Shown here in pieces: positions 45,277 to 56,371 of a stretch of 64,000 bases of DNA. The stretch comes from Podocnemis expansa. Its lineage: Eukaryota > Chordata > Testudines > Podocnemididae. The notes under the pieces are model-generated. The model was not told where the DNA came from and did no database searches. It worked only from the letters and a program-made list of their open reading frames with translations. The stretch is from assembly GCA_007922195.1 (NCBI GenBank), contig ML681998.1:18423995-18487994 (forward strand), written 5' to 3'. Both the position numbers and the translations under genes were made by a program. Each line of letters starts with the position of its first letter. Position 1 is the first letter of the stretch.

Positions 45277-45420
45277 GGCTATGTCTACACTGCCAAGTTA
45301 GTCCAGACTAAGGTGGCTTAGTCTGGACTAATTTGGCCCATAGCCACATTAGCCTTTGCCAAGTCCAAACTAAGAAATGCCCCAGTCCATTCTGTAAGGG
45401 TAACTGCAGAAAAGACGCTA
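45277..45420. mobile_element. Fragment of a GGCTATGTCTACAC MITE
   Basis: GGCTATGTCTACACTGCC is followed by the palindromic pair TTAGTCCAGACTAA / TTAGTCTGGACTAA and, at 45342-45348, a CATAGCC that may be the other end of a 72-bp hairpin. Limits uncertain. Confidence 0.5.
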
Positions 45421-45554
45421 ATGTAAAGCACTGGCATCCTTATGAGTGGGGCCTCTTTCCTCTAAAACCCCTGATTCTCCTTCAAGGGCTCATCTAGTCA
45501 ATTGCTTTCTACCCTCCACCACCCACCCAGAAGCTGATATTTCTGTGCTGCTCC

Positions 45555-46500
45555 CGCTCTTCGATCATTAAAGAGGACAAAAGGAATTATAGACTGGTCA
45601 ATACCTGGAAAAATACTAGAACAAATTATTAAACAATCAATCAGTGAGCACCTATAGAATAACAGTGTTATAAGGAATAGCCAGCATGGATTTGTCATGG
45701 CCAAATCATGCCAAACCAACCTTATTTCCTTCTTTGACAGGGTTCCTGGCTTTATGGATGGGACAGGAGGAAGCAACAGGCATATATCTTGATTGCAGTA
45801 AGACTTTTAATGTAGTCTCTTACTGCCATTTTCATAAGCAAACTAGGGAAATGTGGTCTAGGTGAAATTAATATATAGTGCCTGTACTACTGGCTGAAAA
45901 CTAGTACTCAAAAGCAGTTTTTAATAGTTTGCTGTCAGACTGTGAGAATGTATCTAGCAGGATGCATCTAGGGCAGGTCCATAGTTTTGGAGTTTTCAAA
46001 TATTTTCATTATTAAATTGGCAAAAAGTACAGATGATGTTTATAAAATATACAGATAACTCCAACATCGGGGAGTTGCAAGCACTTTGGAGGAAAGGATT
46101 AATATTCAAAAGGATTGTGCCAAATGGGAGAATTGGTCTGAAATCAACATGATGAAATTCAATAAAAATAAGTGCAAAGTACTACAGTTAGGAAGGAAAA
46201 AGAACATAAAATGCACAACTAAAAAATGGGGAGTAACTGGTCAAATGATAGTATTGCTGAAAAGAATCTGGGGGCTCTAGTGGACCACAAATTGGATGAG
46301 TCAATGTGATGCAGTTGTGAAAAAGGCTAATATTGTTCTTGGGCATATTAATAGGGGTGTCATATGTAACACACAAGAGGCAATTGTCCCTCTCTCCTTG
46401 GCACTGGTCAGGCCTCAGCTGGAGTATTATGTTCAGTTCTGGATGCCGTACTCCAAGAAAGATGTGATTAATAGACAGTTAGAAAATGTTCATTTATAGA
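45555..46500 (+). mobile_element. Strongly decayed CR1 ORF2, plus strand
   Basis: Readable traces in order: GGAATTATAGACTGGTCA (NYRPVS region), AGCCAGCATGGATTTGTC (QHGF), KWENWSEINMMKFNKNKCKV at about 46120-46180, and LVRPQLEYYVQFW at about 46405-46445. Stops and frame changes are frequent, so it is much older than the CR1 at 15391. Confidence 0.8.
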
Positions 46501-47051
46501 GATCGATACAACCACTATGAGTCAAATGCCCTCATTTCCCAGGATCAGGACAGCCAAAGAAAGTCTTCAGGGAATCTCATAATCCAGCAAGGAACTTGGA
46601 AGTCTACAAGCAGCTACAAACAATTTCACACCTTGCAGTGTCAGATCTGATAAGAAATTTTTCCCATTATGAAAAGCAAATGCCTTGGGGAAGGAATATA
46701 AATGTAAGGAAGCATTTTGAGCTCTGTGTGCTTTATTAGATGCTGAACTGAGTCAGTGAGTCAGAAGTAAGAGAGTACAAAAATGAATTTCATCAGTTCA
46801 AGCCATCTTAAATAGAACAGGTTATAAAAGGTGGTGATGGTTCTGCAATGTGATAGGAAACATTCCTGCTATTTAATAAGAGACTTTCTTATCATGTATT
46901 AATTCCTTGATAGCTTATGTGGGAAAGAGCTAAATGATAGCTTAATAGGCCAACTGTAGTTTTGAATACATGTATCCAGTTGCCACAGCCTTCATTCATA
47001 ATACAAAAAAAAATATCCTCCTTATCAGAAGGATGATTCTGTTTGCATAAC
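46501..47051. other. Intergenic DNA, possibly further CR1 remnant
   Basis: Traces such as AAGAAATTTTTCCC may continue the old CR1, but no frame can be followed. Confidence 0.35.
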
Positions 47052-47234
47052 TCCTCCCTAAGTTAAGCAAGCAAGGAGTCCAGTGGCACTTCTAAAGAGT
47101 AACAAATATATTTATCGCATGAGCTCATGTGATAAATACATTTGTTAGTCATTAAAAGTACCACTAGACTCCTTGTCTTTTCTGCTGAACTAGACTAACA
47201 TGGCTATCACTTTGGAACTTGTCCTCCCTATGTT
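47052..47234. mobile_element. Palindromic SINE insertion with 13-bp target duplication
   Basis: The left half (GCAAGGAGTCCAGTGGCACT) is SINE body, plus strand. At GAGCTC (47121-47126) it turns and runs back on the minus strand through ACTAGACTCCTTGTC to the tRNA-like head (TAGACTAACATGGCTATC). Flanks TCCTCCCTAAGTT (47052-47064) and TCCTCCCTATGTT (47222-47234) differ at one base. Arms are about 55 bp. Confidence 0.9.
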
Positions 47235-48414
47235 GTTTCACTCATTATAACAGGGTCAGTTCCTGTGTTTATGCATCACCCAATAAGTAAAGGAACTATT
47301 TATAGGGAGCTTGTCTTTAATGTGTATTAATGTATATGTACACATTTGTAGCTAAATATTCTGGAGAAGACCTTTCCTGATTCATTTCAAGGTGACTTGA
47401 GGTCCTTGAAACCCATGTGGAAGACTTCTGTAGCTGAGGCCTGACAGTGTTAAGACACAGAAGGCTCAGTAGGCCTGAGGGGGAAAATTGTAAACGAATG
47501 CACTCAAAATGCCATTAGAGATAATGTGAAAAAACTGCTGGCCTTCAGGACTTTAGTTAGTGTCTCTCTGTGCCTGCCTGCTCCAGACATCATTATTCTT
47601 CAATAGTTTCACTGACATCCTTGATTTATACTAAACATTCCTTATCAAACCTGCTTAGATGGCATTAACTCTGACACTGTTAAGTTGTTATGTGAGATTC
47701 TTTTCCCTTTGACCTTGGTTCCTTTTAAGGAAATAATATTAGTTTTGCACCAATTAGAGAATGTTAGATTTTTATTACTGTTGCCTCTGTGTATGCATGT
47801 ATGTTAATGTTGCTGTTAAGCTATAAAAAAGTTTCTGTAATGCATCTCAGAGGGAGACCAGCATCTTATCTGCTCTCCCCGCTGCAGTGTGGTTATTTTA
47901 GAATAAACAATTAGCTGTTTGGTTTTTGCACCCAAGTTGGGTTCAGCTGTTTTTCTTTGACACCTGCTTCCTCCAGCTACATTTCCATGACTGACCTTTA
48001 CTCTGGTGCAATCTATTTCACCCTTTCAGCCTTACCTCATTCTCATGTCTAAAAATCTATTCGCTCCAGTTTCTTACACAATATATGTTTTGTGGAGGCA
48101 GCAAAGCAGCCCTCTACAGCTTGCTCCTCCTTTAACTGGCTTTGGCCTTTTGGGTGCCTAGAAGCACTTGGGCCAAAGACAGGGCTTGCTATGATGAGCT
48201 GTGACTATGCTGGTTGGCAGCGATGTTGACAAAATTCAGGTGCCTTAGGTACCAACCAGCGTCTACTGCATATTGGCCTGGTTTTGCTTGTTCCCACTGA
48301 AGGACACTGATGACTGCCTTCACGGCCACTGCTGAGAAGGATAAACTGTGCCATTGAGCATGGCACTGCCTAGGAACCAGGTGGAATGCACGAGGCTTCT
48401 GGGGGAAATGAGGT
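47235..48414. other. Unassigned intergenic DNA
   Basis: No gene recognised. The part after about 48130 may be the unresolved left side of the hAT element that follows. Confidence 0.35.
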
Positions 48415-48776
48415 ATATGCTGGTGGAGCAGCCAGGACTCACCACGCTTGAGGAGGGCCAAGACTCTAAAACCCAGTGCCTTCCAATATGGCCTGCACTT
48501 AGCAGGCCACTCACTGTGACTAACAGCCAGGCCATGTGCTTCAATGTGCAATGACAATTACTTATCTACACCAGTGCTGGGTCTGTGTGTGACAAAACTG
48601 TGAATATAAAAAATGAGCACATTGGCATCAAAATGTTTACCTTAAATATACTGTGATTTGTAGTCCTTAATGGTGTATATGTCAATATATTTTTTATGAA
48701 TTGATAGCCTGGTGCCCCTTCAAGATTGTAAATATTACATTTGTAGCCCTCAGGCCAAAAAGGTTGGGAACCACTG
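48415..48776 (+). mobile_element. hAT non-autonomous element family D, copy 2
   Basis: Right end AGGTTGGGAACCACTG at 48776. Aligns with 26740-27106 across about 360 bp. Left end not resolved. Confidence 0.7.
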
Positions 48777-48840
48777 ACCTAAAGTATCACTAACAACAGA
48801 GCATGATGTTTTTCTATGTGGCATATTTTGTTTTCCCTCT

Positions 48841-49520
48841 ATTATAAAGTCAGAAGGGACCACTGTGACAGGGACCATCTAATCTAGAGTTTTTCAAACT
48901 CTGGGGCACAACCTTCAAGGGGGATGTGGAAGAACATGTGGGGAAGCAAGCAGCAGGTCCCAGAGGAGGGAGAGCTACCTCCACCCCCCAGACTCCCCTA
49001 ATCTGTGTGTCAGTGTCAACATCTCCCAAGCCTGCACCAAATTTCTGCTCCTGGCAGCCTCCATGCCTTGCCCAAACCTAAGGGGAATGGCAGGTAATTG
49101 AAGGGGCACAGCCAAAAACTGTAACTAAAAGAGGAAAGGGGCTTTATTCAAAAAGACTGAAAACTGCTGATCTAGCCTGACCTTCCATACAACAGGCCAC
49201 AAGGACTTTCCTGACTTAAATCCTATTTGAACCAATGCACATCTTAGAAAAATATCCAATCTTTATTTTAAAATTGCCAGTGATGGTAATTCACCACAGC
49301 CCTTGGTAAATTCCTTCAATAATTAATATTCCTGCCAGTTAAAAAATGTGCAGCTGATTTCCAGTCTGAATTTGTTTAACTTCTAGCATTGGATCTGGTA
49401 AAACCATTGTCTGCTAGCCCAAAGAACTCATCATCTACTTTTTATTCCTGAGAAAGGTGCTTACAGACTGATTAAGCCACCTTTAGCCTTCTCTTTACTT
49501 AGCTAAATAGATTGAGCTCC
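48841..49520 (-). mobile_element. Old CR1 copy (minus) interrupted by a hAT element
   Basis: Begins AAAGTCAGAAGGGACCACTG and breaks at TCTAGA (48883-48888); after the insertion it resumes with TCTAGCCTGACCTTCC (49171) and runs to about 49520. Same subfamily as 37318-37760. Confidence 0.75.
48889..49168. mobile_element. Non-autonomous hAT element inside the old CR1 (about 280 bp)
   Basis: Left part GTTTTTCAAACTCTGGGG; right part AAAAAGACTGAAAACTGCT. Flanks AATCTAGA and GATCTAGC agree at 6 of 8, placing the insertion in a TCTAG target. Confidence 0.75.
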
Positions 49521-49522
49521 TT

Positions 49523-49562
49523 GGCTATGTCTACACTAGCAAATTAGTTTGAATTAAGGAGG
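49523..49562. mobile_element. Left-end fragment of a GGCTATGTCTACAC MITE
   Basis: GGCTATGTCTACACTAGC then TTAGTTTGAATTAAGGAGG, and an abrupt change to unrelated sequence. Confidence 0.65.
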
Positions 49563-49643
49563 CATGGAATGGAGGCAGTGGCAAGACAAAGTCAAGGCTG
49601 GGTGAAAGGGAGAAGCAACAAAATGAGGTAACACAGGAGTAGG

Positions 49644-50410
49644 CAGGGGTTAAAGTATAATTTGGTGGGCCCCGGAACCCTCCTAATTCGGAGGGCCCCC
49701 TTCCCACATGAGTGGGCCCCCCTTAGCACCCCAGCTACTGCCCCCAATATCCATTTCCATCCCCAAAATCCACCCCAGCTCCCAATACCCACTTCCCTGT
49801 CCCCAATACCCACCCCGTCCTCAAAATCTACCCCAATATCCATCCCCAAAATTCACTCCAGTCCCCAATATCCAACCCCAAATCCAGTCCCTGCCCCAAT
49901 ACGCATCCTCCATACCCACCCCCTGCCCCAATACCACCCCCCCATCTGTGTGAGCCAGGCTGCCCCAGTACTTACTGGCAACAGCGTGGCTGAGGAGGTG
50001 GGGGCAGTAGACCCCAAGTCAGAGCAGAGGCGCAGCTGGGGAGGAGGCAGCAGGCCCTCAGTTGGGGCGGCAGCGTGGCCTGGGATTGACTGGGGGAGGA
50101 GAGTGAGGGCAGGCCCCAGGTTAGGGCAGGGCCTGGAAAAGGAGGGATTGGAGGCAGAGCTTGAGCCAGGGGGTGGAGCCCTACCCAGCAACACCCCTGC
50201 TATTTTTAGGGGCCCAGTGTTCAGGCCCCTAGAAATAAAAAATGGAACAGGCAGGCAGTGTTTTGGGGCCTGTTATTTTTAAGTGGTGGGCCCCAGAATG
50301 CAGTGTTCTGGCACCATTTTCTATTTTTAGGGGTCCGGGAATGTTAAGCCCCTAAAAATAGTGGGCCTTAGAACAGCGTTCTGCCATGTTCCAGCTTACT
50401 TTAACCCCTG
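49644..50410. mobile_element. Non-autonomous hAT element (767 bp) with minisatellite
   Basis: Left end CAGGGGTTAAAGTATAATTT; right end GCTTACTTTAACCCCTG. Perfect 8-bp target duplication GGAGTAGG at 49636-49643 and 50411-50418. Inside: a CCCCAATACCCA-type minisatellite (49738-49950) and repeated ATTTTTAGGGG / CCCCTAAAAATA segments (50200-50370). The 206-codon open frame here is a by-product of this composition. Confidence 0.92.
49738..49950. repeat. Degenerate CCCCAATACCCA minisatellite
   Basis: Many units of CCCCAATATCCA, CCCCAAAATCCA and CCCCAATACCCA, about 12 bp each, inside the hAT element. Confidence 0.8.
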
Positions 50411-50418
50411 GGAGTAGG

Positions 50419-53411
50419 TGAGGTGGTGGGGCTGAGTGTTGGGAAGCCAACAATCTGCTGCTACTCTTGGCTTAAGAGATGGCCTGCTAGACCTACAGCC
50501 AATCAGGCAGCCTGCTGCACTGCTAAGGCTGCCTGGGACATCAGCTCTGCTGCAGGCTGATTCCTGCCTACCCCTCTGTCAGCAAATAGGAACATTTATG
50601 TGTCTCACATGGAGGCAGGGGACTGAGAACTGATCAATTAGTATTTGCAGAGGGATCAGAAATTCTCTAATGATGGGCCCTTATAAACCTGCGAGATGTT
50701 GCCTGAGAATGGTCACATCTGTGAAGACCAACAGCATGTAGCATCTTGTACTTGATTTGCAAACAGCCACGCCAGGGAGAGGAACACTTTCATTGGCCAG
50801 GCAGAAGACAGATGTTTATGCCCCCACCCCCACCCCCACCCCCATTGACAACAACCAAATTACTTAGAAACAGAGACAAAAATTGGGGGGAAAAGGACAT
50901 AAAGTTGTCAGTGCAAATATAACAGCAGCAATACCATAACCAATTAAAGCACATACAGCCCATGCAGAGAAACAGGACAAAGACGCCACTGAAGCCCATT
51001 AAACTACTGAAGCAGATTCAAGATGAATAAGATTCATCAAAGGCATCTGGACAGCTGAGCTTTGCAGACTGAATCAATATTTGCGCTTAGCTTCTCTACT
51101 TCAGCAATCTCCATCACCCTAATTCTATTACCATTGCTCCTAATACTTGCTTTATTTCACTTGAAAGGGCAAAACAGGGCATGCCTGACTGTCCTCAGGC
51201 CATCTGAAATTAACTTTTGCAGACTAAGTTTATCATCCACATTTATTTTGTTACCCCATGAGAGCTTACTAGTGATGTAAATGGAAAAGCTACTCAATCA
51301 GCTTCCACAAAACGTTTGCATGCTGAACAGTGACTTTTCTCTCCCCCAACCCAATTGAAGATGATGCTGCCTTTCCTAGCAGCAAACACCTGCTGGATAA
51401 TGTACAGTTTTACCCCCATCCTGGAGTTTGCCTTTTTTCCTAAACTAAACCAAACTAAAGATTCCTCAGGTACCTTGACTATTCTTACAGTTTCTCCCTG
51501 TAGGATGCCTATGTCCCGCTCCTATTTTCCTCTGATTCAGAGAGCTATTCAATTCCTTTCATACTTGTGGGTCAAAAATAATAAATTTTACTTGCTTTAG
51601 CCAGGTGATTCAGCCAAATAGCTCTGCATCTCTGCCCAGGTTCCTAGTGCCTGACAAGCACAGTAGGAACCATTTCAGCACTGAAATTTTTCAGTGCATA
51701 CAAATTTTGTCCAGCAGTGATCATGGCACACAAATCCAAAGCATAAAGATTTCATCACCTGCTGATTTCTGGCACGGCACTGTTTCTCTTGCCTGAAGAT
51801 TGGGCAGTTGGGAACTTGAGTAGGACCAGGTTCTCTCAGGGCATGAAAGTACTTAAGGCCAAAGCCAGTTATGGAACATTAAATTAATTTTTAAATGGAA
51901 TATTTGAAATTAGAGATGGGTTGTCGCTTCATTTATGGCTGGTGTGTACAATCTGAATTGTTCCTGTGCTCCTAGATATCAGAGCATAAAAAAAGGCTTC
52001 ACCACTCCTCTCTATCATGCTGTTGGCCAGAATGACTCCTTAGCTGTGTTTCTGTAACTTCTTTCTGAGGAAGGCTGTTGGCCTATTGCCCAATCTCCTA
52101 CCTGGAGGACCCATAGAATACTTTTTATCTGGTCCTTTGACTTCTCCATTGGTGGTCTTGCCCACCATGCCTTTGGCATAGCCTTCAGGTTCCTGGTGCA
52201 CATGTACACTTTTCCACTGTGCCAAAGCATAGGACCCAAGGAGGACTCTAATACATACTTAGTCTTACTTGGATATTTTCATTGATATGGGTGATTTCTT
52301 TCCAGGGCACTGGTCTCATCCTTTGACACTTGGACTTTTATTATATATTTATTATTAGCACTGTGCAATGTGTAATGGAAATAGAAAATCTTGATTGTTT
52401 GATTGCCAGTTCGTATAAAGTGATATCATGGGTGATGACAGGTCAGTAAGCAAACACTATTCTGACTTATAGCTGTTTGCTGGTCAAAAACAAGCATTTC
52501 CAAACACCAATTTCATAGCATTTATTTTACCTTCATTCCCTCTATACTGAAGATTTAGACTCCCTAAAATTTTTCTTAATACCATTTAATTATATAAGGA
52601 CTTAATTGCTGTGTTGATAAGTACTAAAGTTTTGTTTTTTCATGATTTTTTCCATCTCCTTTTTCATCCAAATTTGTCAGGGTGGGAATTAAATTTGTAA
52701 TGTCATAGACACACCAGTCTCACCGCTCACACTAAAAGATACACATTTTGGCTTTAAAAAGAAAAGAAAAAATCCCACCAAAACTAGTAAACCCTGAACT
52801 ACTCCTACTTCTAACATTAACTTTTTATTAGACTGTTAAATGCTTCTCTCTGTACACAAGCATTAATCCAGGAAAGCTCGTTGACTGAGACACCAATATT
52901 TATTAGCACAAGTGCTCCACCATAAGGAAAAACTGAGCATAATTCATTGGTTGAATCTATAAGGAAAGGCCAGACAGAACACTGTTAGCACCTACCATTG
53001 ATAGGCTAGGGAGCGGCTGTTAAGGACAGCATGTAGAAAGTTTCATAAGTCGCAAGAGCAGGGAAATGTTACAGTGCAATACAATGAAACTGGAGTGTTT
53101 GTCAGGAATTCCTGTCTCACTGCATATATAAGGGACACAGCCCACCTTAGAAGTGCAGCTGTATATGCTTAAAATCCTGATTCTCCGTTAAAGCTTTAAA
53201 ATAAATAAAAACAACCCAGTACAGCAGCATAAATTGGGTGGGTGTATAAAGCATAGGACAATGGGGCTGTGATCCACTACTATGCTTTAGGAGTGCGTGC
53301 CCCGCCCTGCCCCCCTTCATCTCAGACAGAGACCACACTCCCACTGCTGCATTTATGCAGGAAAACTCAAAGCAGGCTAAAAGTTGCCTTTGGAGCCCTG
53401 GCCCTCTAGGT
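50419..53411. other. Unique intergenic DNA with one microsatellite
   Basis: A (CCCCCA)n run at 50820-50845. No gene recognised; short frames at 50790-52239 have no domain. Confidence 0.4.
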
Positions 53412-53419
53412 GGAGCAGG

Positions 53420-53664
53420 CAGGGCTAGCTCAAGGGGCTTTTGTGCACCCCCATGCCAGCTTGTTTCTCCCTAGGGATGGAAAGGACCAGCCCAGAGGCA
53501 GGGCAAGAAAACAGCCCACTTCATGTGCTGGCCCAGGAAGGGCTGGGAGCACAGGCCTGGCTTCTGGGCCGGCCCCCCCCAACCCCAGCAAGACGCCACA
53601 GCACCCCTAAGGCAGTGGTGCCCTAAGTCACTGCCTTAGTTGCTTATGGGTTGAGCCAGCCCTG
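53420..53664 (+). mobile_element. hAT MITE family E, copy 2 (245 bp)
   Basis: Left end CAGGGCTAGCTCAA; right end TTGAGCCAGCCCTG. Flanks GGAGCAGG and AGTGCAGG agree at 6 of 8. Same orientation as 44953-45242. Confidence 0.88.
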
Positions 53665-53779
53665 AGTGCAGGACAATAAGCAGATAAGGGATTCAGGTCC
53701 TCAAGCATGGTGGAGCACCAAACAATCTAGGGGCTCTGACTCTCAGGTATAACAAAGCAGAGCAGTCGATAGTCTCGGG

Positions 53780-54814
53780 CAGTGGTTCCCAACTAGTGTG
53801 CCAAGGCAACATCCAAAATGTGCTGTGAGCATCCGTGAGAGCTGGAGTTAAAGTTCACTCTCTGCTCAGTCCAGCCACATGGGCTGTGCAGGGCTGGGAA
53901 AAGACGGGTTAAAGCAAGGGGGAAAGCACTGGAACACAGTTCTGGGGCCCCCTATTTTTAAGCAGGCAGCCTTCTGGCCCCCCTAAAAATAGACAAAGCC
54001 ACGAGAATGCAGAGTTCCAGGGATCCCCCTAAAAACAGCAGGAGCAGCCCAAATGCAGTGTTCTTGTGGCTCCACCTTAAGCCCAGCCAGCAGAGAGCTG
54101 CAGGAGGCTGGGAGTGTGTGCATCTCCCCCTGCAGGGCAGAGCAGCTTGTGTCAGACAGCCTGCAAACAGCCCAGGTAAGGGCTTTGAGGGGGAAGGGCT
54201 GCTGGGGGTTATGGGTGTGGGGGGGGTGTAGCAGAGGTTTGGGAGTGAGTGTGTAGCAGAGGCTGTGAAGCTGGAGTTGTGGGGTGGCTGTTCGGTTGGG
54301 GAGGTGTAGCGGGGGGTTGGAGGCCTAGTTCTGGCCCCTGAAGTGAGGGGAGGGTCCATCACAGGCAGCAGGGGGCTGGGAGGACGGGACCCACTGGGGT
54401 GGGAGGGAGCAGCAGTGGGATGAAGATTTGCCCTGGGTGGCAGGGAGCCACTGTGGAGAAGGGGGAAGTGGGTGCTGCACCATGCTCCCCTGCCCTCCCC
54501 AGGGTCCCCTGCCCCCCCAAGCCACATTTGTTCTCCCTTCCTTTCTTCTCTCTTGCAACCCATCTGCTGTTCCCCACAACTGCCCTTGTCCTCTTTTGCC
54601 ACCCTTGCCCTGCTCTGCTCCCCACACTCCTGCCACTGCACACAACTCCTGACCTCCTGTGTTTTGCCACCCCTGCACTGCTACCCCTACTACCCCTCAT
54701 AGGAGCATTTCCGAAACACTGTGCCATGGTCCGTGAATATTCATAAGTAATTTAAGTTAATTCAAATATTCATGCATTTTAAATGGCAGTGTGCCTCAAA
54801 AAATTTGAAGGTTG
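53780..54814. mobile_element. Non-autonomous hAT element (about 1.0 kb), right end worn
   Basis: Left end CAGTGGTTCCCAACTAGTGT after GTCTCGGG (53772-53779). The proposed right end is near 54814, where GTCTAGGG (54815-54822) begins; the terminal sequence TTTGAAGGTTG is a poor TIR match, so the right limit is inferred from the matching flanks and from GCAGTGTGCCTC near 54786. The GC-rich interior contains CCTAAAAATAG and AATGCAGTGTTCT segments also seen in 49644-50410. Long frames on both strands are not genes. Confidence 0.6.
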
Positions 54815-54822
54815 GTCTAGGG

Positions 54823-55000
54823 CAGTGGTTCTCAACCTTTTGCTGGTCGTGACACACTTGGTGGCCTATCATGCTTCTACAGGACACACCAACTCACTCC
54901 CCACAGGCCAAATCCAGCCTTTTCCCCAGCTCTCCGCAACACACTTACTGCTATGTGGTGAGACAGTAATGTGTCCTGACACAGTGGTTGAGAACCGCTG
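54823..55000 (+). mobile_element. hAT MITE family C, copy 2 (178 bp)
   Basis: Left end CAGTGGTTCTCAACC; right end GGTTGAGAACCGCTG. Perfect target duplication GTCTAGGG at 54815-54822 and 55001-55008. Reverse copy at 18489-18672. Confidence 0.93.
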
Positions 55001-55008
55001 GTCTAGGG

Positions 55009-56148
55009 GCTCAGGCCCTCAGGCAGGGAGGGGCAGAAAATAATCTAGCACCCTAGCTCTGCTGGATGGTAGACCAACACAGGCTTCTTGGCCTAATGTG
55101 GGGAGACTGCCACCCCAAGGAGTGACTGGAGCGCCCCCAGTCCACTAGATCCCAGACCAGGGCCCTAGCAGTGGCAGAGGATTCTATCACTGGCTCACTG
55201 GGGATCCAAGCACAACACGTTGACCTATATTAAGATAGCAATGCAGCTGCACTATTGTCAGCTCTCCCTGGGCTACTTCCTACCTTCCCTTTGATGTGTA
55301 TCTGCAACCAGGGGTTGTCATATGTGTTCCCAGGGTACACTGCCAATGGTAGTCCCAGTAGCTCCTTGGTGTCTGTGGCACTAGGCAGCTTTGCTAGGTT
55401 AGACAAGTCCTCACTGCAGCAGGAGTCCTCTCCAGGTTCCCGTTCCAGCAGCAGACAAGAGACATCATTTTCTGGCAGCTCTGGTTCAACTGAGTTAAAG
55501 GACCCATCCTTTATACTTCTAGTTCCTGTCCCACCCCTCTGCTTCCAGTGAGGTGGGTGGGGCTTTCTTGACTCTGCTCTCCAAGGAGCAGTGGTCTTTC
55601 CTGCTCAGTCTGTCAAGAGAGATCATGCTTGCTCACTACAAATACAATGATAAACAGGGCAGCAACCAGGGCAGGGCATCCAGGGCCTTGCCCCAGGTGC
55701 CACTGAGCAGCTCCATTTTGCCACTTGATCAAAGGGCGCATTTCGCGCCATTGATTCTAAGGAGGTGTTCTGCTCCAGACACGGCCCAGGCACTGAAATT
55801 CCTAGATCTGGCGCTGATAAATTCACTCTTTGATCTTACAAGCAACTGGAGGGGATTAATCCATTAAATGATTGGAAGGAACAAGAAATGTTGCTCTGTC
55901 ACCTCCCTTTAAGTCAATCTCTTGTGTTCTTTCAGTTATATTAAAAATGTTGTTGTGCCAAACAGTTTAAAATAGTCACTAATACAAACATTTGAAAACC
56001 AAGTCAATTCCTCTGTTGAACATGCTACCATTAACCCCTTTATTCCTGTCTGATAATTCATTTGGCTTTCATGCATTACTTCTGGGAAACATCAATCCCT
56101 GATACTATGGCCATCTTTGTCATAAGCAATAATAAGTTCACTGCACCT
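55009..56148. other. Intergenic DNA, possibly old LTR-type sequence
   Basis: The part 55250-55620 has a low-complexity CT/AG style that could be an LTR remnant, but no partner or termini are seen. No gene recognised. Confidence 0.3.
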
Positions 56149-56156
56149 GTCTAGCT

Positions 56157-56363
56157 CAGAGGTCTCAAACACGCAGCCCAGGGGCCGCATGTGGCCCCTA
56201 AAGCTATTTCCTGCAGCCTGCAATGACACTATTGTGACTGATATTTCTAATATTGTATGAAAAGGTTTCAGTGGTGCGGCCCTCAGGCTAATATACTAGT
56301 CCTCATGCGGCCCTCTATTAGTCCTCATGTGGCCCTTGTGGTGATTTGAGTTTGAGATCCCTG
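56157..56363 (-). mobile_element. hAT MITE family A, copy 3 (207 bp, inverted)
   Basis: Left end CAGAGGTCTCAAACAC; right end GAGTTTGAGATCCCTG. Flanks GTCTAGCT (56149-56156) and GTCTAGAT (56364-56371) match at 7 of 8. It has a short internal duplication of the GTCCTCATGNGGCCCT segment. Confidence 0.92.
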
Positions 56364-56371
56364 GTCTAGAT

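Noticed and set aside
49662..50282. Open frame of 206 codons, plus strand, proline rich
   Set aside because: Lies wholly inside a hAT element with perfect target duplication and is produced by its CCCCAATACCCA minisatellite.
53958..54641. Open frame of 227 codons, minus strand
   Set aside because: Inside a GC-rich non-autonomous hAT; four other frames overlap it and no domain is visible.
55250..55620. Possible LTR remnant
   Set aside because: Compositional impression only; no termini, duplication or coding neighbour.
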